Shown here: piece after piece, positions 1 through 6,208 of the stretch | Numbering within the stretch: position 1 is the stretch's first letter | Layout of the letters: every line of letters starts with the position of its first letter | Assembly: GCA_038746745.1 (NCBI GenBank) | Contig: JBCDKJ010000065.1 | Coordinates: 1 to 19,440 of the forward strand | From: JANQIO01 sp038746745 | GTDB lineage: Bacteria; Pseudomonadota; Gammaproteobacteria; Pseudomonadales; Halieaceae | Direction of reading: 5' to 3' | Length of the DNA: 19,440 nt | Made by a program: the position numbers and the translations under genes | Notes under the pieces: generated by a model | Told to the model about the DNA's origin: nothing | Seen by the model: the letters and a program-made list of their open reading frames with translations, nothing else | Databases searched by the model: none

Positions 1-1
1 G

Positions 2-256
2 GCCCACGGCGCCCTTGGTCAGCACTTCGAGGGCAACAGTCGCGAACGCATACAGCGTGTGTTCACCTATCGGGAACACTCCGACGCATTCAGCGATCGG
101 GAGTATGCGGCGTTTTCGTTCCTTGAAGCCGGGCTGAAGCTGCCAACCACGATCACGCCGGAAATGATCGAGAACCTGCGATCCCACCGTAAGCTTCCCC
201 GTCAAGTGGACAGTTCAGAAGTAGAGTTTCTGGCGGATCGCTCCCTGGCCTCCTGA
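2..256 (+). pseudogene. Carboxymuconolactone decarboxylase/AhpD-like protein, fragment interrupted by IS3 element
   Basis: An open frame enters from the left edge and encodes residues resembling the middle of the carboxymuconolactone decarboxylase/alkylhydroperoxidase-like family: an AHGALGQHF segment, which in the family follows the redox CxxC, then FSDREYAAFSFLEAGL and ITPEMIENLR. The family continues with a second conserved helix block, but here native coding stops near residue 60, where the IS inverted repeat begins at about 187. The last 20 or so codons up to the TGA at 254-256 lie inside the IS and are not native. The expected rest of the gene is not seen on the far side of the IS, so the gene is broken and probably lost its 3' part. 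The 5' end, including the presumed CxxC, lies outside the window. A GTG at 59 could be read as a start, but the similarity extends upstream of it. The family assignment comes from motif recognition only. Confidence 0.6.
187..213 (+). repeat. IS3 element terminal inverted repeat, orfB end
   Basis: The outer 14 bases, CCGTAAGCTTCCCC, are the exact reverse complement of 1374-1387. A further GACAG match at 209-213 pairs with 1361-1365. The repeat overlaps the orfB stop codon and interrupts the carboxymuconolactone decarboxylase-like frame. Confidence 0.85.
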
Positions 257-1062
257 GGTGTTAGGTCGCCCAGAGAATCGTGTGGTCTCTCCTCGTTGTA
301 TTCGATCATCCACCACCAGGTGGCTTCCCGAACTTGATCTAGCGATGTAAACAGGTACTGGTCCAGAACGTCCTCGCGATACGTTCTGTTGAAGCGCTCA
401 ATGTACGCATTCTGATTGGGTTTGCCTGGCTGGATGTATTGGATCGCCATGCCAGCTTCCTTGGCCCAAGCAGTGAACGCCTCTCCTAAGAACTCTGGGC
501 CATTATCTGTTCTTAGAACCTGCGGTAGACCGTGATCCCGCCGCAGTTGCTCAAAGACCCGAACCAAACGAGCCGACGTGATAGAGGTGTCGATCTCGAT
601 GTGGAGCACTTCTCGGTTGAAGTCATCGGTCACATTGAAGGTTCTGAACCGCTTACCAGTGTGGAGTGCATCCGACATGAAGTCGGCTGACCATACTGTA
701 TCTGGAAGCTTTGGCACGTAGAGTTCAGCTCTGTGCCGCTTGGGCAGCCGCTTCTTCGCTCGGCGTCTTAGATTCAGCTCCATCAGCTTGTAAACCCGGT
801 AAATGCGTTTGTGGTTCCAGGGCCGACCTTGCCTTCGTAGGATCTTCCGGCACTTCCAGAAGCCTCGGCTGGGTCGCCCCTCAACAAGAACTGCCAGCGC
901 GGCGATGATCTCAGCATCTCGCACGGTCCAGTGCTCGGGCTCTTTGTAGTAGGCCGACCTGGAGAGGCCCACGCACCGACAGGATCGAGCGACAGACAGC
1001 TTCTGATCGTTGACCAGAAACCCCGCAGCAGCTCGCTTCTCTGCCGGTGTTACAGCTTTTTT
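202..1062 (-). CDS. IS3-family transposase OrfB (DDE integrase core), made as OrfAB by -1 frameshift
   Basis: Read in -1 register from the slippery site, the frame gives AVTPAEKRAAAGFLV and LSVARSCRCVGLSRSAYY, the standard OrfB N-terminus, followed by an rve integrase catalytic core. Counting from the internal GTG at 972, the catalytic residues are D97 (WSADF), D156 (RTDNGPEF) and E192 (YIERFNRTYRE). D156 and E192 are separated by 35 residues, the DD(35)E pattern. The expected fusion OrfAB is about 371 residues, normal for this family. A frame beginning at 972 would lack the conserved N-terminal part, so expression as a fusion is much more likely. No stops, frameshifts or missing catalytic residues are seen, so the enzyme looks functional. 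It cuts and joins the IS ends. Confidence 0.92.
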   Translation of the reverse strand, partial: KKAVTPAEKRAAAGFLVNDQKLSVARSCRCVGLSRSAYYKEPEHWTVRDAEIIAALAVLVEGRPSRGFWKCRKILRRQGRPWNHKRIYRVYKLMELNLRRRAKKRLPKRHRAELYVPKLPDTVWSADFMSDALHTGKRFRTFNVTDDFNREVLHIEIDTSITSARLVRVFEQLRRDHGLPQVLRTDNGPEFLGEAFTAWAKEAGMAIQYIQPGKPNQNAYIERFNRTYREDVLDQYLFTSLDQVREATWWWMIEYNEERPHDSLGDLTPQEARERSARNSTSELST

Positions 1063-1316
1063 GAGATCAGCTCCTTCATTGCAGCGTTCTCAAGCGCCAG
1101 CTCCGCGTACATCTTCTTGAGCTTGGCGTTCTCGGCTTCCATCTCTTTAACGCGCTTTAACTCGGAAGCCTCCATACCACCGTACTTGGACTTCCACGAG
1201 TAGTAGGTAGGTGAGGAAATGCCGTGCTTGCGGCAGATATCCTTCACCATCACCCCGGCATCAGCCTCCTTGAGAATCGCGATGATCTGACTCTCAGTGA
1301 ACTTCGACTTCTTCAT
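1050..1316 (-). CDS. IS3-family transposase OrfA (helix-turn-helix, leucine-zipper protein)
   Basis: This 88-residue protein begins MKKSKFTESQIIAILKEA and continues with KDICRKHGIS, the helix-turn-helix of the HTH_8/transposase_8 family that recognises the IS ends. A C-terminal heptad segment (residues about 50-85, with regularly spaced Leu, Met and Ala) resembles the leucine zipper used for multimerisation. The ATG at 1314-1316 follows an excellent ribosome binding site, AGGAGGT, a few bases upstream. The frame ends with KELISKKL and a TAA immediately after the frameshift heptamer. OrfA alone normally acts as a regulator of transposition; the active transposase is the OrfAB fusion. The family is certain; the subgroup (IS3/IS407-like) is judged by resemblance. 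Confidence 0.92.
   Translation of the reverse strand: MKKSKFTESQIIAILKEADAGVMVKDICRKHGISSPTYYSWKSKYGGMEASELKRVKEMEAENAKLKKMYAELALENAAMKELISKKL
1056..1062 (-). promoter_or_regulatory. Programmed -1 ribosomal frameshift site A-AAA-AAG
   Basis: On the minus strand, orfA reads TCA AAA AAG CTG TAA. The heptamer A-AAA-AAG is in the correct phase to slip back one base, after which the next codon is GCT of orfB. It lies one sense codon before the orfA stop. This is the canonical arrangement for IS3-family OrfAB synthesis. Confidence 0.85.
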
Positions 1317-1360
1317 GTGAACCTCCTGGCTATAAAATGCCAGAAAGCCCTGCTAATTAC

Positions 1361-1387
1361 CTGTCTCCGATTTGGGGAAGCTTACGG
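1361..1387 (-). repeat. IS3 element terminal inverted repeat, orfA end
   Basis: GGGGAAGCTTACGG at 1374-1387 is the exact reverse complement of 187-200, and CTGTC at 1361-1365 pairs with 209-213. It lies about 45 bases upstream of the orfA start, the usual place of the left end of an IS3-type element. Confidence 0.85.
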
Positions 1388-1711
1388 AGGCATTCAACGA
1401 GAATTGATCTAGGCAGGGCGAATTTTCTTGGGGAGAAAAAATTTTCTGAAAAAAAATTAAGAAAATTGTGAGGTAGACAGGGTGGCGAGAATAGAGAAGA
1501 TTACCCCCCCTCCCCTGTTTGTGCGGCGCTGCTGCATTCGCAGCAACTCTTTTCAAAAACACCTGTTTTTATAGAGTTTAGGCCGCTTTAGAACTACTGG
1601 TTGGAGCACCCTACGGGAGGGGAAAACGAGAGCGCACGAACCCCTAGGTGAACCCCTAGATATTCACCCGTCTCAATTCCAAAAAAATTAGCCAAATATC
1701 AGGGAGTTATG
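1388..1711. other. Gene-free interval between the IS element and tRNA-Ser
   Basis: I see no credible gene here: the only open frames are short, lack family-like sequence and have no good ribosome binding site. The first part (about 1415-1470) is strongly A-rich, unlike the surrounding GC-rich DNA. At 1530-1545 there is a hairpin, TGCTGC-ATTC-GCAGCA, followed by ctcttttc, which could be a weak plus-strand terminator; at 1555-1570 AAAAAC-ACCT-GTTTTT is a second, A/T-only inverted repeat. A 10-base direct repeat, GAACCCCTAG, occurs at 1638-1647 and 1650-1659. A run of seven A at about 1681-1687 lies just past the tRNA 3' end and reads as a T-run on the tRNA strand, without an obvious stem. The missing part of the interrupted left-hand gene is not recognisable here. 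Confidence 0.6.
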
Positions 1712-1802
1712 TGGCGGAGAAGGAGGGATTCGAACCCTCGATACGCTATTAACGTATACTCCCTTAGCAGGGGAGCGCCTTCGACCACTCGGCCACTTCT
1801 CC
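1712..1802 (-). tRNA. serV: tRNA-Ser(GCU)
   Basis: The minus strand folds as a class II tRNA of 91 nt. The acceptor stem GGAGAAG pairs with CTTCTCC, followed by discriminator G and an encoded CCA (1712-1714). The T arm contains GGTTCGAATCC. The anticodon loop CTGCTAA gives anticodon GCU (1766-1768), which reads AGC/AGU serine codons, and the long variable arm (TATACGTTAATAGCGTA) is typical of tRNA-Ser. It is in the same orientation as csrA, about 210 bases downstream of it, matching the csrA-serV arrangement of E. coli. In E. coli tRNA-Arg genes follow; here none is seen between this tRNA and the left edge of the window. The gene symbol is by analogy. Confidence 0.95.
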
Positions 1803-1865
1803 GGAAGCGCGGCATCATATCATAGCGACATGCTTTGCAAAGGTTTGGTAAGTCTTGGCGGGCCT

Positions 1866-1923
1866 GGTGGGGTCCGGTGAGGTGGGGTCCAGTGACCAGT
1901 GACCAGTGACCAGTGACCAGTGA
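1866..1923. repeat. Tandem repeats between tRNA-Ser and csrA: 15-bp x2 running into 7-bp x5
   Basis: Two 15-base units, ggtggggtccRgtga, lie at 1866-1880 and 1881-1895. The end of the second starts a perfect array of five CCAGTGA units (1889-1923). The change from the longer to the shorter unit suggests local expansion by replication slippage. No gene covers the array. Confidence 0.85.
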
Positions 1924-1981
1924 AAGATGGTTCAGTCTAGTGTAGAGCAGTGCTGCGTATCGCGCTGGTCGGAACCAGACC

Positions 1982-2021
1982 CTACTCAGCTACTCAGCTA
2001 CTCAGCTACTCAGCTACTCAG
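1982..2021. repeat. Perfect 8-bp tandem repeat x5 overlapping the csrA stop codon
   Basis: Five exact copies of CTACTCAG (CTGAGTAG on the csrA strand) occur end to end. The copy nearest csrA supplies the last sense codon (GAG) and the TAG stop (2014-2016), and the other four lie just downstream of the gene. Copy-number change would therefore alter only the 3' untranslated region, not the CsrA sequence. Confidence 0.9.
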
Positions 2022-2205
2022 TATCGTTGACCGCGTCTTCGTCGCCATCCTGGATGCGTTGGTAGATCTCTTCGCGGTGCACGGCCACGTCACGCGGTGC
2101 ACTAACGCCCAGGCGAACCTGGTTACCTTTGACGCCAAGAACAGTAACCGTGATGTCGTCACCGACCATGAGTGTCTCACCCACCCGGCGCGTGAGAATC
2201 AACAT
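2014..2205 (-). CDS. csrA: Carbon storage regulator CsrA (RsmA)
   Basis: CsrA is a small dimeric RNA-binding protein that binds GGA motifs in mRNA leaders and controls translation and stability of carbon-metabolism, motility and biofilm genes. The 63-residue product starts MLILTRRVGETLMVGDDI and contains NQVRLGVSAPRDVAVHREEIYQRI; L4 and R44, the RNA-contact positions of the family, are present. The length fits (E. coli CsrA has 61 residues). The ATG at 2203-2205 is preceded by GAGGG at an acceptable distance. It lies 151 bases downstream of lysC in the same direction, the order known in pseudomonads, and upstream of tRNA-Ser. The C-terminal tail (after about residue 52) is acidic and variable, as usual. 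A possible own promoter lies in the lysC-csrA gap. Confidence 0.97.
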   Translation of the reverse strand: MLILTRRVGETLMVGDDITVTVLGVKGNQVRLGVSAPRDVAVHREEIYQRIQDGDEDAVNDTE

Positions 2206-2254
2206 GTCGTATACGCCCTCTTCGTGAGTGTCTATTAATTGAACCTGCCGCTAC

Positions 2255-2284
2255 AGCATAGTTCCGCAGCCGGCTGGATACCAA
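2255..2284 (-). promoter_or_regulatory. Possible sigma-70 promoter of csrA
   Basis: On the minus strand TTGGTA (2279-2284) and TATGCT (2255-2260) are separated by 18 bases, each matching four of six consensus positions. This would give a csrA leader of roughly 45-50 nt. It is a pattern match only; readthrough from lysC is also possible. Confidence 0.3.
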
Positions 2285-2322
2285 CCGAAGTACTCAATCT
2301 GTGCGCTGAGTCGCCCTGCATC

Positions 2323-2340
2323 TGTCCAAGTATTGTCCAA
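2323..2340. repeat. Duplicated TGTCCAA motif in the lysC-csrA gap
   Basis: TGTCCAA occurs at 2323-2329 and 2334-2340, with an 11-base period close to one helical turn. It lies just downstream of the lysC stop codon and upstream of the possible csrA promoter. It could be a paired protein-binding site or chance. Confidence 0.3.
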
Positions 2341-2356
2341 TTTTGGCGAAACCGCA

Positions 2357-2851
2357 TCAACCAGCGTCAGAAATATCTTGATCCAGCCCAAAGGTGGAGT
2401 GAAGCGCTCGCACAGCCAGCTCAATAAACTTTTCCTCGATGATGACGGAGATTTTGATTTCCGATGTGCTGATCATTTGAATATTAATCCCGTTGTCGGC
2501 TAACGCACGGAACATTTGACTCGCGACACCGGCGTGAGAGCGCATACCCACACCCACCAGCGACACTTTTGCGATTTTGTCATCGGTGATGACTTCACGG
2601 GCGCCCAATTCTGCTGCCACGGCGTCAACGGTGGCCTTTGCTCGCACCATGTCGGCGCGATTGACAGTAAACGTGAAATTAGTGGTGCCGTCCTCAGAGA
2701 TATTTTGCACAATCACGTCGACTTCGATGTTGGCTTCACCGATAGGACCCAGAATGCCGTAGGCCACGCCGGGGGTATCAGGCACTCCAAGGATCGTGAT
2801 TTTCGCCTCATCACGAGTAAAGGCGATGCCCGCCACCGTTGGATTTTCCAT
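2357..2851 (-). CDS. Putative in-frame internal product: aspartate kinase beta subunit (ACT domains)
   Basis: Within lysC an ATG at 2849-2851 (Met248, beginning MENPTVAGIAFTRDEAK) is preceded by a strong Shine-Dalgarno AGGAG (2858-2862 on the complementary strand) with an ideal 6-base spacing. Translation from here would give a 164-residue protein consisting of the two ACT domains. Some family members (for example Corynebacterium and Bacillus aspartokinase II-type enzymes) make exactly such a beta subunit from an internal start near residue 250, giving an alpha2-beta2 enzyme. The sequence supports the same here, but use of the site is inferred. Confidence 0.6.
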   Translation of the reverse strand: MENPTVAGIAFTRDEAKITILGVPDTPGVAYGILGPIGEANIEVDVIVQNISEDGTTNFTFTVNRADMVRAKATVDAVAAELGAREVITDDKIAKVSLVGVGMRSHAGVASQMFRALADNGINIQMISTSEIKISVIIEEKFIELAVRALHSTFGLDQDISDAG

Positions 2852-3592
2852 ATCACTCTCCTGCTCCAAGCGAATCAAGGTGCCTGGGCCGTCCTGGAAA
2901 CTGTGTAGAACGCGCAGCGGCACGCTGTATTTGCCGGCAAACTCAACCGCGCGGATTTGAAGAACTTTGGAGCCCATGCTTGCCATCTCCAGCATTTCCT
3001 CAAAGGTAATGCTGTCCAACCGCCGCGCGCCATCCACCATGCGCGGATCGGTGGTGTACACGCCATCCACGTCGGTATAGATCTGACACTCATCCGCTTT
3101 CAGCGCCGCGGCCAACGCGACCGCCGTAGTATCGGAGCCGCCACGACCCAGGGTTGTGATATTGCCGGCCTCATCCACACCCTGAAAGCCCGCCACAACC
3201 AGGACGTGGCCAGCATCGAGATCCGCGTGCAGACGCTGATCGTCGATATCCCGAATACGCGCCTTGGTGTGGGCATCGTCGGTCAGAATCCGAACCTGAC
3301 TGCCGGTATAGGACCTCGCCGCAATACCACGCTTGTTGAGCGCCATGCTCAGCAGGGCTGTGGTTACCTGCTCTCCGGTGGAGACCAGCACGTCCATTTC
3401 CCGCGGCGTGGGTTCACTGTCGATGGCCTGGGCAAGACTGATCAGTCGGTTGGTCTCGCCAGACATCGCCGAGACCACCACCACCAACTGATGACCGTCG
3501 CGCCGGAAGCGCGCCACCTTGTCGGCGACCTGCTCTATCTTTTCTACCGACCCTACTGAGGTGCCGCCAAACTTCTGGACCAGCAGGCTCAT
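2357..3592 (-). CDS. lysC: Aspartate kinase LysC (lysine/threonine-sensitive type, alpha subunit)
   Basis: The enzyme phosphorylates L-aspartate with ATP, the first step towards lysine, methionine, threonine and diaminopimelate. The 411-residue product begins MSLLVQKFGGTSVGS, with the kinase signature KFGGTSVG at 7-14. It continues with VSTGEQVT, the GRGGSDTTAVALA nucleotide-site segment and QIYTDVDGVYTTDPR. The C-terminal third carries two ACT regulatory domains (ITILGVPDTPGVAYGI and KVSLVGVGMRSHAGVAS). Length and sequence closely match the pseudomonad type. I chose the ATG at 3590-3592 because it opens the conserved N-terminus and overlaps the alaS stop in an ATGA tetranucleotide; the frame extends seven codons further upstream but these are not conserved. 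Feedback control through the ACT domains is expected. An internal start probably yields a second polypeptide (separate entry). Confidence 0.96.
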   Translation of the reverse strand: MSLLVQKFGGTSVGSVEKIEQVADKVARFRRDGHQLVVVVSAMSGETNRLISLAQAIDSEPTPREMDVLVSTGEQVTTALLSMALNKRGIAARSYTGSQVRILTDDAHTKARIRDIDDQRLHADLDAGHVLVVAGFQGVDEAGNITTLGRGGSDTTAVALAAALKADECQIYTDVDGVYTTDPRMVDGARRLDSITFEEMLEMASMGSKVLQIRAVEFAGKYSVPLRVLHSFQDGPGTLIRLEQESDMENPTVAGIAFTRDEAKITILGVPDTPGVAYGILGPIGEANIEVDVIVQNISEDGTTNFTFTVNRADMVRAKATVDAVAAELGAREVITDDKIAKVSLVGVGMRSHAGVASQMFRALADNGINIQMISTSEIKISVIIEEKFIELAVRALHSTFGLDQDISDAG

Positions 3593-6186
3593 GCCAGCCG
3601 TTCCCGCACCCACTCTGGCACCGATTTCAAAGTCTCTGGGACGGCAGCGGTGTCTGTGCCGCCACCCTGAGCCATATCCGGGCGACCGCCGCCTTTGCCG
3701 CCGAGACGCCCGGCAAATTCCCTCATCAGGTCACCTGCCCCGACCTTGCCGGTCAGATCAGCAGTAACACCTGCCGCCAGCGCCACTTTGTCATCGCCGA
3801 CCGCGGCCAGCAGAATCACACCCCTGCCTAGCTTGTTCTTGAGCTGATCCACGGTATCGCGCAGCGACCTGGCGTCTGCCCCGTCAATGGCTGCAGCCAG
3901 CACGGGTATGCCAGCCACATCAACTGCCTGTCCTGCGAGATCGCCGCCCGCTGACGCCGCGAGTTTCTGCTTGAGGCGAGCCACTTCTTTTTCCAGCTCT
4001 CGATTCGCAGCCCGCAGTGCACCGACTTTATCAACGACGTTTCCGGTGTCACCCTTCACCAACTCGCCGATCTCAGCGAGGCGCGCTTCGGCCTCATCAA
4101 AGGCCGCCATGGCCGCCGCGCCGGTAACTGCTTCCAGGCGTCGAACCCCTGCAGAAATACCGGATTCGGAGGTTATCCGCATCAGACCGATATCTCCGGT
4201 GCGGGCCACATGGGTGCCACCGCAGAGCTCAACAGAAAAATCACCGCCCATCGCCAGCACACGCACTTCATCCCCGTACTTCTCGCCAAACAGGGCCATG
4301 GCACCAGCGTCCATCGCGGCGTCCATACTCATCAGTCGAGTAGTGACTTCGCTGTTAGCGCGAATCTCGTTATTGACCAGGGCCTCGATCTGCTGAAGCT
4401 CAGCCTGGGTCACCGCCTGCGGGTGGCTAAAATCGAAACGCAACCGCTGAGAGTCGACCAGACTGCCTTTCTGCTGCACGTGTTGGCCCAGCACTTTGCG
4501 CAAGGCCGCATGCAGTAAATGCGTGGCTGAGTGATTAAGCGCTGTGGCCTGACGGACGCTGGCATCCACTGTGGCTGTGAGGCTCTGGCCAAGACGCAGT
4601 TCGCCCGATAGCACCCGGCCGTGATGCACATGATGATCGCCGCTCTTGGTGGTATCGCGCACCTCAAAGCGCATACCGTCGGCATCCAGATACCCGGTAT
4701 CGCCCACCTGGCCTCCGGATTCGCCGTAAAAAGGTGTGCGATCCAGCACAATTACGGCCTCATCGCCCTCGCCTACACTCTCCACCTGGTCGCCACCGCG
4801 CAAAATGGCCACCACTGTGCCCGTCCCGTCAGTGCCGTCGTAGCCGGTAAAACGGGTTTTGCCATCGAGCTTTAGCACCTCGTTGTAATCAACAGCAAAG
4901 CTGCCAGCGTCCTGTGAGCGCTTGCGTTGGGCTTCCATAGCCATGTCGTAACCCGCCATATCCAGCGTCAGCTCACGCTCGCGGGCAATATCATTGGTCA
5001 GATCAACTGGAAAGCCATAGGTGTCGTACAGGCGAAAAACCAACTCGCCCGGAATCTCGCTGCCATCCAGATCAGCAAGAGCCTCTTCCAGTATCGCCAT
5101 GCCGTTATCAAGAGTTCTGGCGAACTGCTCTTCCTCTGTCAGCAGCGCTTGTTCGATGCGGGCCTGCTGTTCACCCAGCTCGGGATAGGCTTCACCCATT
5201 TCCTTGGCCAGCGTTGCCACCAACTTGTGGAAGAAAGGACCCGTTGCGCCCAGTTTGTTACCGTGGCGTACGGCGCGTCGGATGATCCTGCGCAGCACGT
5301 AACCCCTGCCTTCGTTGCTGGGCAGTACGCCATCGCAAATAAGGAACGCGCAGGAGCGGATATGGTCGGCAATCACCTGCAGGGAGTTATCGCTGGTACT
5401 GTCCTGTCCCAATAGCGTTGCCGCGGCCTTTAACAGCGCCTGGAACAGATCGATCTCGTAGTTCGAATGCACACCCTGCATGACTGCAGCAATGCGCTCA
5501 AGGCCCATGCCGGTATCCACAGACGGGGCAGGCAGCGGCGTGCGCGTTCCGTCAGCGGACTGGTTGTACTGCATGAACACGAGGTTCCAGATTTCCACGT
5601 AGCGATCCAGGTCATCATCCTCGCTTCCCGGCGGACCACCGGGGACGTCTTCGCCATGATCGTAGAAGATCTCGGTGCAGGGACCGCAGGGGCCGGTGTC
5701 GCCCATCTGCCAGAAGTTGTCTTCGTCCAGGCGGGAGAAGCGTTCACGATCAATACCGATGTCGTTGAACCAGATATCGGCCGCTTCATCGTCGCTGACG
5801 TGAACGGTGACCCAGAGCTTCTCTGGTGGCAGGCCCAGTTCCTGGGTTAGAAAATCCCAGGCGAAGCGGATGGCCTCGTGCTTGAAATAGTCTCCGAAGC
5901 TGAAATTGCCCAACATTTCAAAGAAGGTATGGTGGCGAGCGGTGTACCCCACATTTTCTAGATCGTTATGCTTGCCGCCCGCACGCACGCAGCGCTGGCT
6001 GCTGCAGGCGCGGCTGTAATCCCGCTTTTCAGCGCCCAAAAAAACGTCTTTAAACTGATTCATGCCCGCGTTGGCAAACAGCAGCGTCGGGTCGTTCTGC
6101 GGTACCAGCGAGGAGCTGGCCACACGAGTGTGCTGCTGACGCTCAAAGTAGGCGAGGAACGCCTCGCGTATCTCAGTAGTTTTCAT
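3589..6186 (-). CDS. alaS: Alanine--tRNA ligase
   Basis: AlaRS charges tRNA-Ala and edits misacylated Ser and Gly. The 865-residue product (E. coli has 875) starts MKTTEIREAFLAYFERQQHT, followed by the class II catalytic core (TLLFANAGMNQFKDVFLG, RHHTFFEMLGNFSFGDYFK). The editing-domain metal motif is complete: H552 and H556 (HSATH) with C655 and H659 (CGGTH). A C-terminal coiled-coil/oligomerisation and DHHA1 region follows, ending with a GGRPDMAQGGG stretch typical of the family. I chose the ATG at 6184-6186 by homology; the frame runs about 39 codons further upstream but overlaps hinT and is not conserved. It starts 22 bases after the hinT stop, and its TGA overlaps the lysC ATG, suggesting translational coupling. 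All catalytic and editing residues appear intact. Confidence 0.97.
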   Translation of the reverse strand: MKTTEIREAFLAYFERQQHTRVASSSLVPQNDPTLLFANAGMNQFKDVFLGAEKRDYSRACSSQRCVRAGGKHNDLENVGYTARHHTFFEMLGNFSFGDYFKHEAIRFAWDFLTQELGLPPEKLWVTVHVSDDEAADIWFNDIGIDRERFSRLDEDNFWQMGDTGPCGPCTEIFYDHGEDVPGGPPGSEDDDLDRYVEIWNLVFMQYNQSADGTRTPLPAPSVDTGMGLERIAAVMQGVHSNYEIDLFQALLKAAATLLGQDSTSDNSLQVIADHIRSCAFLICDGVLPSNEGRGYVLRRIIRRAVRHGNKLGATGPFFHKLVATLAKEMGEAYPELGEQQARIEQALLTEEEQFARTLDNGMAILEEALADLDGSEIPGELVFRLYDTYGFPVDLTNDIARERELTLDMAGYDMAMEAQRKRSQDAGSFAVDYNEVLKLDGKTRFTGYDGTDGTGTVVAILRGGDQVESVGEGDEAVIVLDRTPFYGESGGQVGDTGYLDADGMRFEVRDTTKSGDHHVHHGRVLSGELRLGQSLTATVDASVRQATALNHSATHLLHAALRKVLGQHVQQKGSLVDSQRLRFDFSHPQAVTQAELQQIEALVNNEIRANSEVTTRLMSMDAAMDAGAMALFGEKYGDEVRVLAMGGDFSVELCGGTHVARTGDIGLMRITSESGISAGVRRLEAVTGAAAMAAFDEAEARLAEIGELVKGDTGNVVDKVGALRAANRELEKEVARLKQKLAASAGGDLAGQAVDVAGIPVLAAAIDGADARSLRDTVDQLKNKLGRGVILLAAVGDDKVALAAGVTADLTGKVGAGDLMREFAGRLGGKGGGRPDMAQGGGTDTAAVPETLKSVPEWVRERLA

Positions 6187-6208
6187 GGGGTTCTGGCGCC
6201 AGGATGGG

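Larger units (their letters stand above)
187..1387 (-). mobile_element. IS3-family insertion sequence, complete, about 1.2 kb
   Basis: The element is bounded by imperfect terminal inverted repeats of 27 bp (187-213 and 1361-1387; 20 of 27 positions match). The outer 14 bases, CCGTAAGCTTCCCC, are identical. It carries the two overlapping frames orfA and orfB in -1 register, with a canonical slippery heptamer and a DD(35)E catalytic core, all typical of the IS3 family; the OrfA/OrfB sequences resemble the IS3/IS407 branch. The transposase stop (202-204) sits within the left repeat, as expected. The exact outer ends are uncertain by a few bases: outside the 14-bp block the flanks read TCCCA and, in inverted sense, TGCCT. 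I see no target-site duplication in either reading (left flank ends tccca, right flank begins aggca). The frames are intact, so the element may still be mobile or was so recently. Confidence 0.9.

Noticed and set aside
1489..1562. Poly-C tract and small hairpins right of the IS considered as a CRISPR or att structure
   Set aside because: There is no regular repeat-spacer pattern, and no sequence identical to the tRNA 3' end is present.
1927..2238. Plus-strand open frame of 103 codons across csrA
   Set aside because: It is antisense to csrA, includes the tandem repeats, and has no family-like sequence or ribosome binding site.
3887..4396. Long plus-strand frames opposite alaS
   Set aside because: These are shadow frames caused by GC-rich codon usage in alaS; no recognisable protein family.
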